DNA of 64,000 nucleotides, taken from contig JACPQL010000051.1 in NCBI GenBank assembly GCA_016190445.1, positions 121,594 through 185,593 on the forward strand. The letters are read 5' to 3'. Made by a program: the position numbers and the translations under genes. The notes below the pieces were generated by a model, which searched no databases, was not told where the DNA came from, and saw only the letters and a list, made by a program, of their open reading frames with translations. This document shows positions 7,910-16,228 of this stretch, piece after piece; the stretch's first letter is position 1; each line of letters opens with the position of its first letter. The stretch comes from Chloroflexota bacterium. Lineage in GTDB: Bacteria > Chloroflexota > Dehalococcoidia > Lucifugimonadales > JACPQL01.

Positions 7910-8602
7910 TCAGGCTTTCCACGATCTCCTCCAGCCCCCTGGATATGCCGGTGAAGACGGCGTGTCCCTCAGGGTGTAGAGGCTGGCCTCGCTCTCGCGC
8001 AGCTCCATCACCAGGTCAAGGAAATCGGCGGGCCTATCCGTCTCGAAGGCCAGCACAAACTCCTGGTCGTCCAGCCCAAAGGAGTAGGTGGTGTTGATCT
8101 TGACCGATGGGTATCGGTGGCCGATAGCGAAATGGTCGTTCATCATCGCCTGGCGGGCCGCCTTGGGCAGCCGGTACCAGGGCCTGGTCTTGACGAAGGG
8201 GTAGACGAAGACGTACCTGGCCCCGCTGGGTCGTATCCGGGCCCGGCCACCCTCCTGCCCCTCATGGCGGTGACCGTCCAGGTACATGGACTCTTTGGTC
8301 ATGGCGAGATAGGAGTACGGCGTGTCCAGGTAGCGTCCCAGGCCTGTCCGGCATAGGGCGGAGGCGAACTCCTGAAGGGTCTCCAGGTCGTGGCACGCCT
8401 TCCAGAGCAGGAAGTCCACGTCTCCTCGCAGGCCGACCAGGCTGTAGCCACGGACCATCATCCGAGGGAGGAACTCCTCTACCGTCGCCAGGAACTGCTC
8501 CTTGCCCCGCCGGCGCTCCTCTTCCTCCAACAGCCGCCACTGAGGCGCCACCTTGTACAGAGTGAACTTGACAAACTGCCTCTGGGACTTCCTCTCCGAC
8601 AT
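7910..8602 (-). CDS. chdC: Chlorite-dismutase-family heme protein, probable coproheme decarboxylase (ChdC/HemQ)
   Basis: 230 residues, usual ChdC length. Visible family features: FVKFTLYKVAPQWRLL at the N-terminus, the YPFVKTRPWYRLP loop with the Tyr that acts as the radical in Firmicute ChdC, MMNDHFAIGHRY with the likely proximal heme His, and NTTYSFGLDDQEFVLAF near the C-terminus. ChdC turns Fe-coproporphyrin III into heme b using hydrogen peroxide. The gene is immediately upstream of ahbAB and the two are adjacent end to start, so the pair may form a route from siroheme to heme. Role assigned from the family; a peroxidase or chlorite-reducing activity is less likely because a true chlorite dismutase would need the distal Arg context. 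Confidence 0.85.
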   Translation of the reverse strand: MSERKSQRQFVKFTLYKVAPQWRLLEEEERRRGKEQFLATVEEFLPRMMVRGYSLVGLRGDVDFLLWKACHDLETLQEFASALCRTGLGRYLDTPYSYLAMTKESMYLDGHRHEGQEGGRARIRPSGARYVFVYPFVKTRPWYRLPKAARQAMMNDHFAIGHRYPSVKINTTYSFGLDDQEFVLAFETDRPADFLDLVMELRESEASLYTLRDTPSSPAYPGGWRRSWKA

Positions 8603-8618
8603 TGTAAGGGATCGCCTT

Positions 8619-9620
8619 TCAACCTTTCACAGGGAAAGGAGTCTCTTCCAGGTAGAAGTTGTGCTCTGCCAGGTCATCAAGGCGCTGTCGCTCCTCGGCA
8701 GTGAAGTCAGGCACCTCCGAGGCCCCAGCGAACTCCACAAGTTGCTCCAGGGAGAGGATGGTGGGCAGGACTGAGGCCACCATCTCCTGGTCCAGGGCGA
8801 ACTTGATGGCCGCCTGGCCGAGGGTGCGCCCGGTGCCCTCCGCCAGAAAGCGGACGCGCTCCACCTTCTTAAGGCCGTCCTGAAGCCACTCTCGCTGGCG
8901 GAATCTGCGGTGATCGCCCTCAGGGAAGACCGTCTCCGCGTTGACTGTGCCGTCCAGCAGCCCCGAGGCGTGGGGCACCCGCACCAGCAGGCCAGTGCTT
9001 GTCTCTTTGGCGATGGGGAAGAAGCGCCGGGCGGGCTCCTGCTCCAGGATGCTGTAGATGGTCTGGAGAGATGGCACACCCCGCTCCCTCATGGCGGCCT
9101 CTCCCTCCTCAGACCAGCCGATGTCCGGCCCCAGGGCCACGCCCACGTAGCGGACATTGCCCTGCCTCTGGAGCGCCGCCAGTGTGTCGAACACCTCATC
9201 CCGTCTTATGGCATCCAGGCGGGGGTTGTGCATCTGGTAGAGGTCAATATAGTCCGTCCTCAGGCGGCGCAGGCTACCCTCGCAGGCACGCCGGATAAAG
9301 TCCGGCGACCAGTCCTGCGGGTGCTCCCGGTGTCCCTGACGAGGGAGGGTTGAGCCCTCGAAATCGTAGCCGAACTTGGTGGCTACAACAATCTCGTGCC
9401 GGTGCTCCCTCAATGCCTGGGCCAGGACCTCCTCGCCGTAGCCACTGCCGTAGACGTCAGCCGTGTCGTAGAGGGTGATGCCCAGGTCCAGGGCCTTCCG
9501 TAGCAGCCTGACGCGCAGACTGTCGTCCTTGACGCCCCACCAGTCGGTGCCGACAGTCCAGACGCCGAAGCCCGTCTCCGAGACCACCAGGTCGGTATTG
9601 GGAAAGCGGCGGAACTTCAT
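8619..9620 (-). CDS. Aldo/keto reductase
   Basis: 333 residues from the ATG at 9618-9620, with GGGAGA seven bases upstream; the frame is open eight codons further. TIM-barrel NADPH-dependent oxidoreductase. The catalytic tetrad is visible: Asp and Tyr in [13 protein letters not shown], Lys in VATKFGYD, His in YQMHNPRLD. Later [13 protein letters not shown] and a C-terminal [11 protein letters not shown] are typical of the YhdN/Tas group. Substrate unknown. It ends 16 bases before chdC on the same strand, so it probably heads the heme-related run, although an enzymatic link is not evident. Confidence 0.85.
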   Translation of the reverse strand: MKFRRFPNTDLVVSETGFGVWTVGTDWWGVKDDSLRVRLLRKALDLGITLYDTADVYGSGYGEEVLAQALREHRHEIVVATKFGYDFEGSTLPRQGHREHPQDWSPDFIRRACEGSLRRLRTDYIDLYQMHNPRLDAIRRDEVFDTLAALQRQGNVRYVGVALGPDIGWSEEGEAAMRERGVPSLQTIYSILEQEPARRFFPIAKETSTGLLVRVPHASGLLDGTVNAETVFPEGDHRRFRQREWLQDGLKKVERVRFLAEGTGRTLGQAAIKFALDQEMVASVLPTILSLEQLVEFAGASEVPDFTAEERQRLDDLAEHNFYLEETPFPVKG

Positions 9621-9680
9621 GGTGCGATCTCCCCTAGCAGGCATCCAGACGCGTCAGGCTGCCGAACGGCCAGTGTGGTG

Positions 9681-10268
9681 TCAACCTGTCCCCGCCAGGT
9701 GCTGGAGGGCCCGGCGCACCCGCTCCTCCAAGGGCAGGCCTGGCTCCAGCCCCGCCATGGCCTGCCGCGCCTCCGACGGAGTGTAGCCCAGCGCCACCAG
9801 GGCGGTCACGGCGTCCACCGGGCCCGGCCCCGGGGCCCCCACCTCCACAGCCCCCCGCTCCTTCTCCAGCCTGCCCCGTAGCTCCAGCACCAGCCGCGCC
9901 GCCCTCTTCTTGCCCACGCCCGGCACCCGGCCCAAGGCATCGGCGTCGCCAGAGGCGATGGCCAGTGCCACCTCCTGCGGGCCCATGGCCGAGAGTACCA
10001 CCAGGGCGATCCTGGGACCCACCCCGCTCACACTCAGGAGCAACTCGAACACCCGCCTGGCCTCCTCGGTGGCGAAGCCGTACAGGGATAGGGCGTCCTC
10101 GCGCACCACCAGGTGGGTGAAGAGGCGCACCCCGTCACCGACCTCCCCCAGCGACTCCAGCGAAGAGGACGGCACATAGACCCGCAGGCTGACGCCCCCA
10201 ACCACCACCACCACACTGTCGGTGCTCCTCTGCTCCAGAACGCCCCGTACCGCGGCTATCAGGCTCAC
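9681..10268 (-). CDS. ruvA: Holliday junction helicase subunit RuvA
   Basis: 195 residues from the GTG at 10266-10268, which overlaps the ruvC stop as GTGA. N-terminal OB fold (LIAAVRGVLEQ, VVVVGGVSLRVYVPSS), then two helix-hairpin-helix motifs (LLSVSGVGPRIALVVLS and LGRVPGVGKKRAARLVLELRG), then the flexible linker and the C-terminal RuvB-binding domain (PVDAVTALVALGYTPSEARQAM). RuvA binds four-way junctions and loads RuvB. ruvB is not here but at 61450, about 51 kb away. Confidence 0.95.
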   Translation of the reverse strand: MSLIAAVRGVLEQRSTDSVVVVVGGVSLRVYVPSSSLESLGEVGDGVRLFTHLVVREDALSLYGFATEEARRVFELLLSVSGVGPRIALVVLSAMGPQEVALAIASGDADALGRVPGVGKKRAARLVLELRGRLEKERGAVEVGAPGPGPVDAVTALVALGYTPSEARQAMAGLEPGLPLEERVRRALQHLAGTG

Positions 10269-10774
10269 GGCAGTATCTTGCCCCGCGCCAGGGCAGCAGC
10301 CCGCCGATGGCGCAGGTGGCAAAGCGCCACCGCCAGAGCATCGGCAGCGTCGGCGGGTTGTGGCACCTCATTGAGCCCCAGGATGAGCCGCACCATCTCC
10401 TGGACCTGGGCCTTGGTACTGCCGCCGTAGTCGGCGACCGCACTCTTGACCTGGGCAGGCGAGTAGCAGGACACGGGAAGGTCTCGGGCGGCGGCCACCA
10501 GCAGCGCTACCCCTTGGGCCTGGCCCACTGCCAGCGCTGACCTGGCGCCCCGGTCAATGGAAACGAAAGGCTCCTCCACTGCCACCTCATCAGGCGACCA
10601 CCGGGCCGCCACGCCCAGCAACTCCTGGTGGAGCCGGTACAGCCGCTGGTAGACCGGGAGCCGAGCGCTGGCGGTCAGCACACCCTGCTCCAGGCAGCTA
10701 GGACCCTCGGGGCCGTCGGCCACCAGGCCATAGCCCATCTTGGTAGTGCCGGGGTCCACCCCCAGAACGCGCAC
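10265..10774 (-). CDS. ruvC: Crossover junction endodeoxyribonuclease RuvC
   Basis: 169 residues. RNase H-like resolvase that cuts Holliday junctions. Acidic residues of the active site are visible: Asp in VLGVDPGTTKMGYG, Glu in DEVAVEEPFV, and the Asp pair in PADAADALAVALCH. The start is a GTG (10772-10774) with GGAGG four bases upstream. The stop overlaps the ruvA start by four bases, so the two are translationally coupled. It follows the yebC gene by 17 bases, the common yebC-ruvC-ruvA order. Confidence 0.95.
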   Translation of the reverse strand: MRVLGVDPGTTKMGYGLVADGPEGPSCLEQGVLTASARLPVYQRLYRLHQELLGVAARWSPDEVAVEEPFVSIDRGARSALAVGQAQGVALLVAAARDLPVSCYSPAQVKSAVADYGGSTKAQVQEMVRLILGLNEVPQPADAADALAVALCHLRHRRAAALARGKILP

Positions 10775-10791
10775 CGGTCCTCCAAAATCAA

Positions 10792-11559
10792 TCAGCGGGC
10801 CGCTGCCTCGCTGCCGTACCTCTCCACCACCTCCTGCGGGAACTCGGCGTTGGTGTACACCCGCTGGACGTCGTCCATCTCCTCAAGCCGCTCCAGCAGC
10901 CTCAGCATCTGCTCCGCCGACTTGGCATCCAGAGGGACCGTAGCCTTGGGCACCATGGAGAGTTCCGCAGAGGCCACCTCGGCACCTTGGGCATCAATGC
11001 TCTGGCGGATAGCATCGAAGTGCCGCGGATCGCCGTATATCTCCAGGACTCCGTCTTCCAGCTTGAAGTCCTCGGCGCCCGCATCTATGGCGGCCAGGGC
11101 GACCTTCTCCGCCTCCTCCGCGTTCGGGGTCTCAATCGTCACCACGCCCCGAGGCTCAAAGGCCCAGGCCACACCTCCGGTCTCACCCAGGCTCCCACCA
11201 CCGCGGGTCAGGGCAGCTCTCAACTCGGACACCGTGCGGTTCCGGTTGTCAGTGATGGTCTGGAGAAGGATGGCCGCCCCGCCGGGCCCGTACCCCTCGT
11301 AGGTGATCTCCTCGACCTTTTCTGTGGCGTCGCCACCCCCGCCCCGCTTGATGGCCCGCTCTATGTTGTCGGCGGGCATGTTCGCCTCTCTAGCCTTCTC
11401 CAGAGCCAGGCGCAGCCGGACATTCAGGGTGGGGTCGGGCCCCCCCTGGCGTGCCGCCACGCTCAGTTCTCGAACCACCTTGGTGAAGAGCTGGCCACGC
11501 TTGGCATCCACGGTGCCCTTCTTGCGTTTGATGGTAGACCATTTGGAGTGGCCGGACAT
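10792..11559 (-). CDS. yebC: YebC/TACO1-family protein (ribosome-associated or transcriptional regulator)
   Basis: 255 residues, complete. Family N-terminus MSGHSKWSTIKRKKGTVDAK, then ADNIERAIKRGGG, YEGYGPGGAAILLQTITDN, and GGVAWAFEPRGVV. Members were first described as DNA-binding regulators of ruvC and other genes; more recent work on the family links it to translation of polyproline stretches. GGAGG lies upstream of the ATG. It begins the yebC-ruvC-ruvA operon and is divergent from the PHP gene across a 113-base gap. Confidence 0.95.
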   Translation of the reverse strand: MSGHSKWSTIKRKKGTVDAKRGQLFTKVVRELSVAARQGGPDPTLNVRLRLALEKAREANMPADNIERAIKRGGGGDATEKVEEITYEGYGPGGAAILLQTITDNRNRTVSELRAALTRGGGSLGETGGVAWAFEPRGVVTIETPNAEEAEKVALAAIDAGAEDFKLEDGVLEIYGDPRHFDAIRQSIDAQGAEVASAELSMVPKATVPLDAKSAEQMLRLLERLEEMDDVQRVYTNAEFPQEVVERYGSEAAAR

Positions 11560-11672
11560 ATGCCCACCTCCTCCCCGATGTCATGATGATAGCACCGCCC
11601 TGATGGCAGGGTCAAAGCGTAGTTGTTGGATGCGGGTCTACGTGCTATTCTCGCTACCCTGTGGAGGGAGAC

Positions 11673-12335
11673 ATGGTATACGACTTTCACACGCACACTT
11701 TCCTTAGCGACGGAGAGCTCTCCCCGGTGGAGTTGGTCCGCCGGGCGGCGGCGCTGGGGTATCGCGCCATAGCCATCACAGACCATGTCGGGTTCGGGAC
11801 CCAGATGCCCACCATCCCGGTGCTGGCGGAGGAGTGCCAGCGGGTCTCGGGCCGCTGGGGCGTGATGGCCTTCCCGGGCGTGGAACTGACCCACATCCCC
11901 TCTGACCTCATTGACGAGGCTGCCCGCAAGGCCAGGGAGCTGGGGGCCAAGCTCGTGGTGGTCCACGGGGAGACGCTGGTGGAGCCGGTGGAAGAGGGGA
12001 CGAATCTGGCGGCGGTGAGTTCGCCCTACGTGGATGTCCTGGCACACCCCGGCCTCCTGACCCCTGAGGAGGCCCGAATTGCCGCCCGGAACGGCGTCTT
12101 TCTGGAGGTATCGGCGCGCCGCGGGCACAGCCTAGCTAACGGTCACGTGGTACGCACCGCCCTGGCCGCCGGAGCCCGCATCATTGTGGACTCCGATGCC
12201 CACGCACCCTCTGACCTGCTGGCACCACACTTCGCCCGCAAGGTAGCGCTGGGCGCTGGCCTCACGGGCGAAGAGATCGCCGTGGCCCTGGAGACCAACC
12301 CTCAGGGGCTACTCCAGAAACTACAAGAGCGATAA
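11673..12335 (+). CDS. PHP-domain metal-dependent phosphoesterase
   Basis: 220 residues from the ATG at 11673, which has GGAGGGA just upstream; a GTG at 11661 would overlap that site. The metal ligands of the PHP fold are present in order: DFHTHTFLSDGE, AITDHVGFG, the Glu in FPGVELTHIP, VVVHGE, VLAHPGLL and VDSDAHAP. Histidinol-phosphatase-like members of this size also include YcdX-type phosphoesterases; the sequence alone does not decide. It stands alone between yebC and the DUF5679 gene. Confidence 0.85.
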   Translation: MVYDFHTHTFLSDGELSPVELVRRAAALGYRAIAITDHVGFGTQMPTIPVLAEECQRVSGRWGVMAFPGVELTHIPSDLIDEAARKARELGAKLVVVHGETLVEPVEEGTNLAAVSSPYVDVLAHPGLLTPEEARIAARNGVFLEVSARRGHSLANGHVVRTALAAGARIIVDSDAHAPSDLLAPHFARKVALGAGLTGEEIAVALETNPQGLLQKLQER

Positions 12336-12395
12336 CAAACAGCACTAGCAAGCAGAGCAACCACCCGGGGCCAGGACCGATGGACTACTGGAAGA

Positions 12396-12536
12396 CTAGC
12401 CCTTGCCGATACGGAATACCTTGGTCCCGCATGTCGGGCAGGTGCCCTGGGTGGCCGGTCGGCCATTCTTCAGGGTCACGCGCGACGGGTTGCGGATCTC
12501 TTTCTTGGCCCGGCACTTGAAGCAATACGCATCCAT
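12396..12536 (-). CDS. DUF5679 small zinc-ribbon protein (46 aa)
   Basis: Translation of the minus strand gives 46 residues: AYCFKCRAKKEI, then a basic NPSRVTLKNGRPA stretch, then GTCPTCGTKVFRIGKG. The two C-x2-C pairs form a zinc ribbon typical of DUF5679, common in Chloroflexi and some archaea. AGGAGG lies seven bases before the ATG and a promoter lies upstream, which supports a real gene despite the short length. Function unknown; related ribbons are often RNA- or ribosome-associated. Confidence 0.85.
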   Translation of the reverse strand: MDAYCFKCRAKKEIRNPSRVTLKNGRPATQGTCPTCGTKVFRIGKG

Positions 12537-12567
12537 GAACGATCCTCCTATCTAGCCATAGGGGGAC

Positions 12568-12594
12568 AATATAGCGTCAGCTTGCTATTGTCAA
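12568..12594 (-). promoter_or_regulatory. Promoter of the DUF5679 gene
   Basis: On the minus strand: TTGACA (12589-12594), a 15-base spacer and TATATT (12568-12573); TATTGT two bases on would give 17. It lies about 32 bases upstream of the start codon. Confidence 0.6.
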
Positions 12595-12637
12595 GGCCTT
12601 TTAGCTAGGAGAAGGCCTCAATTTAGAAGGGCCGCCG

Positions 12638-12745
12638 CTAGCAGGCTGCTGAAAAGGGCCTCCGGCCTTTTTCAGCAGGTTCACCCCGTCCCTGGTGGGC
12701 AAGGGGGCCATCGCTGAAAAACTCCGTTTATCAGCGACCTGCTAG
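12638..12745. mobile_element. MITE-like palindromic element with CTAGCAGG ends
   Basis: 108 bases bounded by CTAGCAGG (12638-12645) and its inverse CCTGCTAG (12738-12745); similarity of the ends extends inward for about ten more bases (GCTGA(A/T)AA). Inside is a strong hairpin with 15-base arms (12646-12660 and 12664-12678, one G-T pair) and a second TCGCTGA / TCAGCGA pair near the right end. It has no coding capacity. The right end contains the stop codon of truB. The end of a similar element lies at 63875. Confidence 0.7.
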
Positions 12746-13687
12746 GCGCGGCGAGTACATGGAGGGGTGTGCTATCTGGAACACCTTCTCTGGCTGCCAG
12801 ATGCCCTGCGCCTTGTTGAGGCGCACCACCCCCACGAAGCGACCGTCAGGGCTGTAGGCGCGCCGCCGCTCCAGATGTGAGGCATACATGATATCAGGCC
12901 CAGCAGGCACCGGTTGGCCGCTGCGAAGAAGCCGCTCCGCCCGGGCCTCAACGGTTATGGATGCGACCCCCAGGAGGATCACGTCAGGGGGCTGGAGTAG
13001 AGAGAGCCACTTCCCCTCCTCAACTGCCTTAGCGAACTCGTCGGGAGAGACCGCGTCCTCCAAACGAAACGGCCCTGTGCGCAGGCGCACCAGGGAGTGG
13101 ATGTGGGCCCCCACCCCCAACGCCTTCCCCAGGTCATGCGCCAGACTCCGCATGTAGACCCCACGTCCGCACTCTGCCTCCAGGGTCAAGAAGGGAGGTT
13201 CCCATTCCACAAGCTCAAGCCGGTGCACCTTGACCTGGCGTGGAGCCCTCTCCACCTCCACCCCGGCCCGCGCCAAGTCATAAAGGCGCTTCCCCTCCCT
13301 CTTCAACGCGCTATACATGGGTGGTTGCTGGGAGATGGTCCCTGTAAGAGACGGCAGCTTCTCGACCACCTGCTCGCGGGTAATTTGAGAGGGGTCCGCC
13401 TCTTCTGTGACTTTGCCAAGAGAGTCGTAGGTATCGGTGGTCACACCCATTCGCACACGCGCCCGGTAGACCTTGGAGCCGCTGATAAGGTATTCCATCA
13501 CCCGGGTGGCCTGCCCAAAGCAGATGGGAAGAACGCCGCCAGCCACCGGGTCCAGGGTGCCGCCATGGCCCACCCGGCGCACACGGGTGAGCCGCTTAGC
13601 CCAACGCACCATGTCCATGGACGTAGTGCCCATGGGCTTGTTCAGGTTGAGAATGCCATCCACCGCCGCCGGCAAAGAGTTACTCAT
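12731..13687 (-). CDS. truB: tRNA pseudouridine(55) synthase TruB
   Basis: 318 residues. Makes pseudouridine at position 55 of the tRNA T-loop. The N-terminal catalytic domain has NLNKPMGTTS and the catalytic Asp46 in HGGTLDPVAGGVLP, followed by YRARVRMGVTTDTYD and the CGRGVYMRSLAHDLG block; the C-terminal part is PUA-like. The start overlaps the rbfA stop by eight bases. The last few codons and the stop lie inside the palindromic element at 12638-12745, so the C-terminus appears to have been replaced or extended by it. Last gene of the nusA-ylxR-infB-rbfA-truB operon. Confidence 0.95.
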   Translation of the reverse strand: MSNSLPAAVDGILNLNKPMGTTSMDMVRWAKRLTRVRRVGHGGTLDPVAGGVLPICFGQATRVMEYLISGSKVYRARVRMGVTTDTYDSLGKVTEEADPSQITREQVVEKLPSLTGTISQQPPMYSALKREGKRLYDLARAGVEVERAPRQVKVHRLELVEWEPPFLTLEAECGRGVYMRSLAHDLGKALGVGAHIHSLVRLRTGPFRLEDAVSPDEFAKAVEEGKWLSLLQPPDVILLGVASITVEARAERLLRSGQPVPAGPDIMYASHLERRRAYSPDGRFVGVVRLNKAQGIWQPEKVFQIAHPSMYSPRLAGR

Positions 13688-14048
13688 TGGGAGTGGAGTC
13701 CCCGGCCCCGGGAGCTAGGTCCCGCATTACCTCCAGCACGCGCGCTCCCTCCTGTATGGACTCGTCCAAGAGAAAGCGTAGCTCGGGGGTGTTCTTGGTC
13801 CTAAGACGCTCCCGCAGGCTCCGCCGCAGGAACCCGGAGGCAGACTCCAGCCCGCGCAGAGCATCCTTTTTGGCCTGGCTCTCTCCCATGACGCTGACGT
13901 AAATACGGGCGTATCTCATGTCCACTGAGGTGTCCACGCGGGTGATGCTGACCATGGCGCCCAGTCGCGGGTCCTTCATGGTGTGGGCCACCAGATCGCT
14001 TATCTCCCTGCGCAGCAAGCCATTGAGGCGGTCCAAGCGTCGGGTCAC
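13680..14048 (-). CDS. rbfA: Ribosome-binding factor A
   Basis: 122 residues from the GTG at 14046-14048, which has GGGAGG six bases upstream; the frame is open upstream only as a shadow of infB. Type II KH fold that helps mature the 30S subunit and 16S 5' end. Visible: RRLDRLNGLLRREISDLV, a DPRLGAMVSITRVDTS strand-helix, and YARIYVSVMG. It lies 46 bases after infB and overlaps truB by eight bases. Confidence 0.92.
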   Translation of the reverse strand: MTRRLDRLNGLLRREISDLVAHTMKDPRLGAMVSITRVDTSVDMRYARIYVSVMGESQAKKDALRGLESASGFLRRSLRERLRTKNTPELRFLLDESIQEGARVLEVMRDLAPGAGDSTPNE

Positions 14049-14094
14049 AGCGGGCCTCCCGAGAGGCACCGTAGCCAAGATGCGGATAGGGCCA

Positions 14095-15912
14095 TCAGGA
14101 TGGCTTGCCAACCTGCTGGGTGCGGTGGGCTTCCAGGATATCGCCCTCCTGGACGTCGGAGAAACCCTCCAGCCCCAGGCCACACTCGTAGCCTGTGGCC
14201 ACCTCACGAACATCGTCCTTGAACCGCCGCAGGCTGGCCACAGCACCATCGAAGACCGCCTTGCCACCCCGCAGCACCCTCACCTGCGAACTCCTGGTAA
14301 AGTGGCCCTCGGTCACGTAGCAGCCCGCCACGGTGCCCTTCCGGCCCAGCGAGAATACGGCCCTCACCTCAGCCCGGCCCTCCACTACCTCCTGGTAGGT
14401 AGGCTCGATAAGGCCCGTGAGGGCGGCATGAACGTCCTCGGTCAGCCTATAAATCACATCGTAGACACGTATGTCCACGCCCTCGCTGTCCGCCAGGCGA
14501 CGGGCTCCAGGCTCGATGCCGGTGTTGAAGCCGATGATGATGGCCTGCGATGCCACCGCCAGAAGGACATCGCTTTCAGTTATGGTGCCGCTGGCTGCGT
14601 GGATGACCTTAGTCTGGAGCTTTTCCGTGGCCAGGTGTTGCAGAGCATTCACCACCGCCTCAACGCTGCCCTGGACGTCGGCCTTGAGAATGAGGGCCAA
14701 CTCTTTTACCTCACCCGCAGTGAGTCGGGCGTACACGTCCTCCAGAGAGGTCCCTCGGGCGCGGGTAGTCTCCGCCTGGCGTGCTCGCTCCTCTACCGTT
14801 TGCCTGGCGGCACGCTCGTCGGCTATCACCTCCAGCCGGTCTCCCGCTTGAGGGAGGGCCGTCAGGCCCAGCAGCTCCGCCGGGGTTGAAGGCGTGGCTG
14901 CCTTGAGTCTGCGCCCTGTCTCCGTGAGCATGGCCTTTACCCGACCACGGACCACACCCACTACCACACTATCACCCACCCGCAGAGTGCCCGTCTGGAC
15001 CAGCACCGTGGCCAATGGCCCACGGCTCTTGTCCAGCCGGGTCTCGATGACAGTGCCCACGGCAGGCCGCTCCGGATTTGCCTTCAGCTCCGCCACTTCG
15101 GCCACCACCAGGATGCTCTCCAGAAGCTCCTTTATCCCCTCCCCAGACTTGGCGGAGACGGGCACGGCAATGATGTCGCCGCCCCAGGCCTCGATGAGCA
15201 GCCCGTGCTCGGAGAGTTGGCGCTGCACCCGCTCCACATCCGCGCCGGGGACATCTATCTTATTGATAGCCACCACAATGGGCACCCCTGCGGCCTTGGC
15301 GTGGTTCATGGCCTCCACCGTCTGCGGCATCACACCGTCATTGGCGGCCACCACCAGCACAGCAATGTCCGTCACGCGGGCTCCCCGCGCTCGCATGGCG
15401 GTGAATGCCTCATGCCCCGGCGTGTCCAGAAAGGTGATTCGATGGTCGTTGTACTCGGCCTGGTATGCTCCAATGCGCTGTGTAATACCTCCGGCCTCGG
15501 TAGCGACCACGTTAGTCTTCCGGATAGCATCGAGAAGGGAGGTCTTGCCATGGTCCACATGGCCCAGTATGGTGACCACGGGTGGCCGAAGTATCAGCTT
15601 GGAGGCATCCTCCTCCACTGCCACACCGCTGGTAGGAAGCTTGGTCTTCTGCTCTGCTTCGCGGACGGCGTGGATGCCGAAGCTCTGACAGACACTGGCC
15701 GCGGTGTCGAAGTCTATCACCTGGTTGATGTTGGCCATGATGCCGCCGCGCATTAGCTGCTTGATCACCTCTATGGGGCTTACCTCCAGGTGATCAGCCA
15801 ACGCGTGGACGGAGATAGCCGGCGGCAACTGAACACGGCGCGCCTGGGCGCGGCGTGCCGCCTGGGACGATCGCTCCTTTACCGGCGCCGGACTGGCGCT
15901 CTGTTCCGTCAT
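14095..15912 (-). CDS. infB: Translation initiation factor IF-2 (short form)
   Basis: 605 residues, short for IF-2 because the long N-terminal linker is almost absent. Domains: a small IF2-N module at about 30-80, the GTPase (G1 [13 protein letters not shown]3 DTPGHEAF, G4 NKID), then domain II ([21 protein letters not shown]), domain III and the C-terminal fMet-tRNA-binding domain. The ATG at 15910-15912 with AGGAG five bases upstream is preferred to the preceding GTG. Eight or so bases separate it from ylxR upstream. Confidence 0.97.
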   Translation of the reverse strand: MTEQSASPAPVKERSSQAARRAQARRVQLPPAISVHALADHLEVSPIEVIKQLMRGGIMANINQVIDFDTAASVCQSFGIHAVREAEQKTKLPTSGVAVEEDASKLILRPPVVTILGHVDHGKTSLLDAIRKTNVVATEAGGITQRIGAYQAEYNDHRITFLDTPGHEAFTAMRARGARVTDIAVLVVAANDGVMPQTVEAMNHAKAAGVPIVVAINKIDVPGADVERVQRQLSEHGLLIEAWGGDIIAVPVSAKSGEGIKELLESILVVAEVAELKANPERPAVGTVIETRLDKSRGPLATVLVQTGTLRVGDSVVVGVVRGRVKAMLTETGRRLKAATPSTPAELLGLTALPQAGDRLEVIADERAARQTVEERARQAETTRARGTSLEDVYARLTAGEVKELALILKADVQGSVEAVVNALQHLATEKLQTKVIHAASGTITESDVLLAVASQAIIIGFNTGIEPGARRLADSEGVDIRVYDVIYRLTEDVHAALTGLIEPTYQEVVEGRAEVRAVFSLGRKGTVAGCYVTEGHFTRSSQVRVLRGGKAVFDGAVASLRRFKDDVREVATGYECGLGLEGFSDVQEGDILEAHRTQQVGKPS

Positions 15913-15923
15913 CACCTCTCCTG

Positions 15924-16211
15924 TCAGATGGACTGGTGCTCCGACTCCAGGCTCGCCACCAATAGCTGAAGCTGGGCCCTGTCAGCGGGGCTGATAGTCG
16001 CGCGCAGGGCGATGTCCAGCCGCTTTCCCTTCAGGGCCCGCTCCCAGCAGGCCCGTTGACCGCAAAGGTAGGCACCCCGGCCCGATTGCTTTCCCGCGGC
16101 GTCCAGGTGCACCTCCCCTTGCGGCGTGCGGACAATTCGGAAAAGGCCCCTCTTGCCGACCTTTTCTCTGCACACCACGCACGTGCGCATGGGGACGTGC
16201 TTGGACTTCAT
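15924..16211 (-). CDS. ylxR: YlxR-family (DUF448) RNA-binding protein
   Basis: 95 residues. Family core PMRTCVVCREKVGKRGLFRIVR, then GRGAYLCGQRACWERALKGKRL. Basic, small, and in its usual place between nusA and infB. Family members bind RNA or act as nucleoid regulators, for example of rnpB; the role here is not known. A second ATG seven codons in is an alternative start. Confidence 0.9.
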   Translation of the reverse strand: MKSKHVPMRTCVVCREKVGKRGLFRIVRTPQGEVHLDAAGKQSGRGAYLCGQRACWERALKGKRLDIALRATISPADRAQLQLLVASLESEHQSI

Positions 16212-16228
16212 GCCGCCTCTCCACCGGA

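Noticed and set aside
10987..11586. 199-residue plus-strand frame opposite yebC
   Set aside because: Shadow frame; yebC has full-length family similarity on the other strand.
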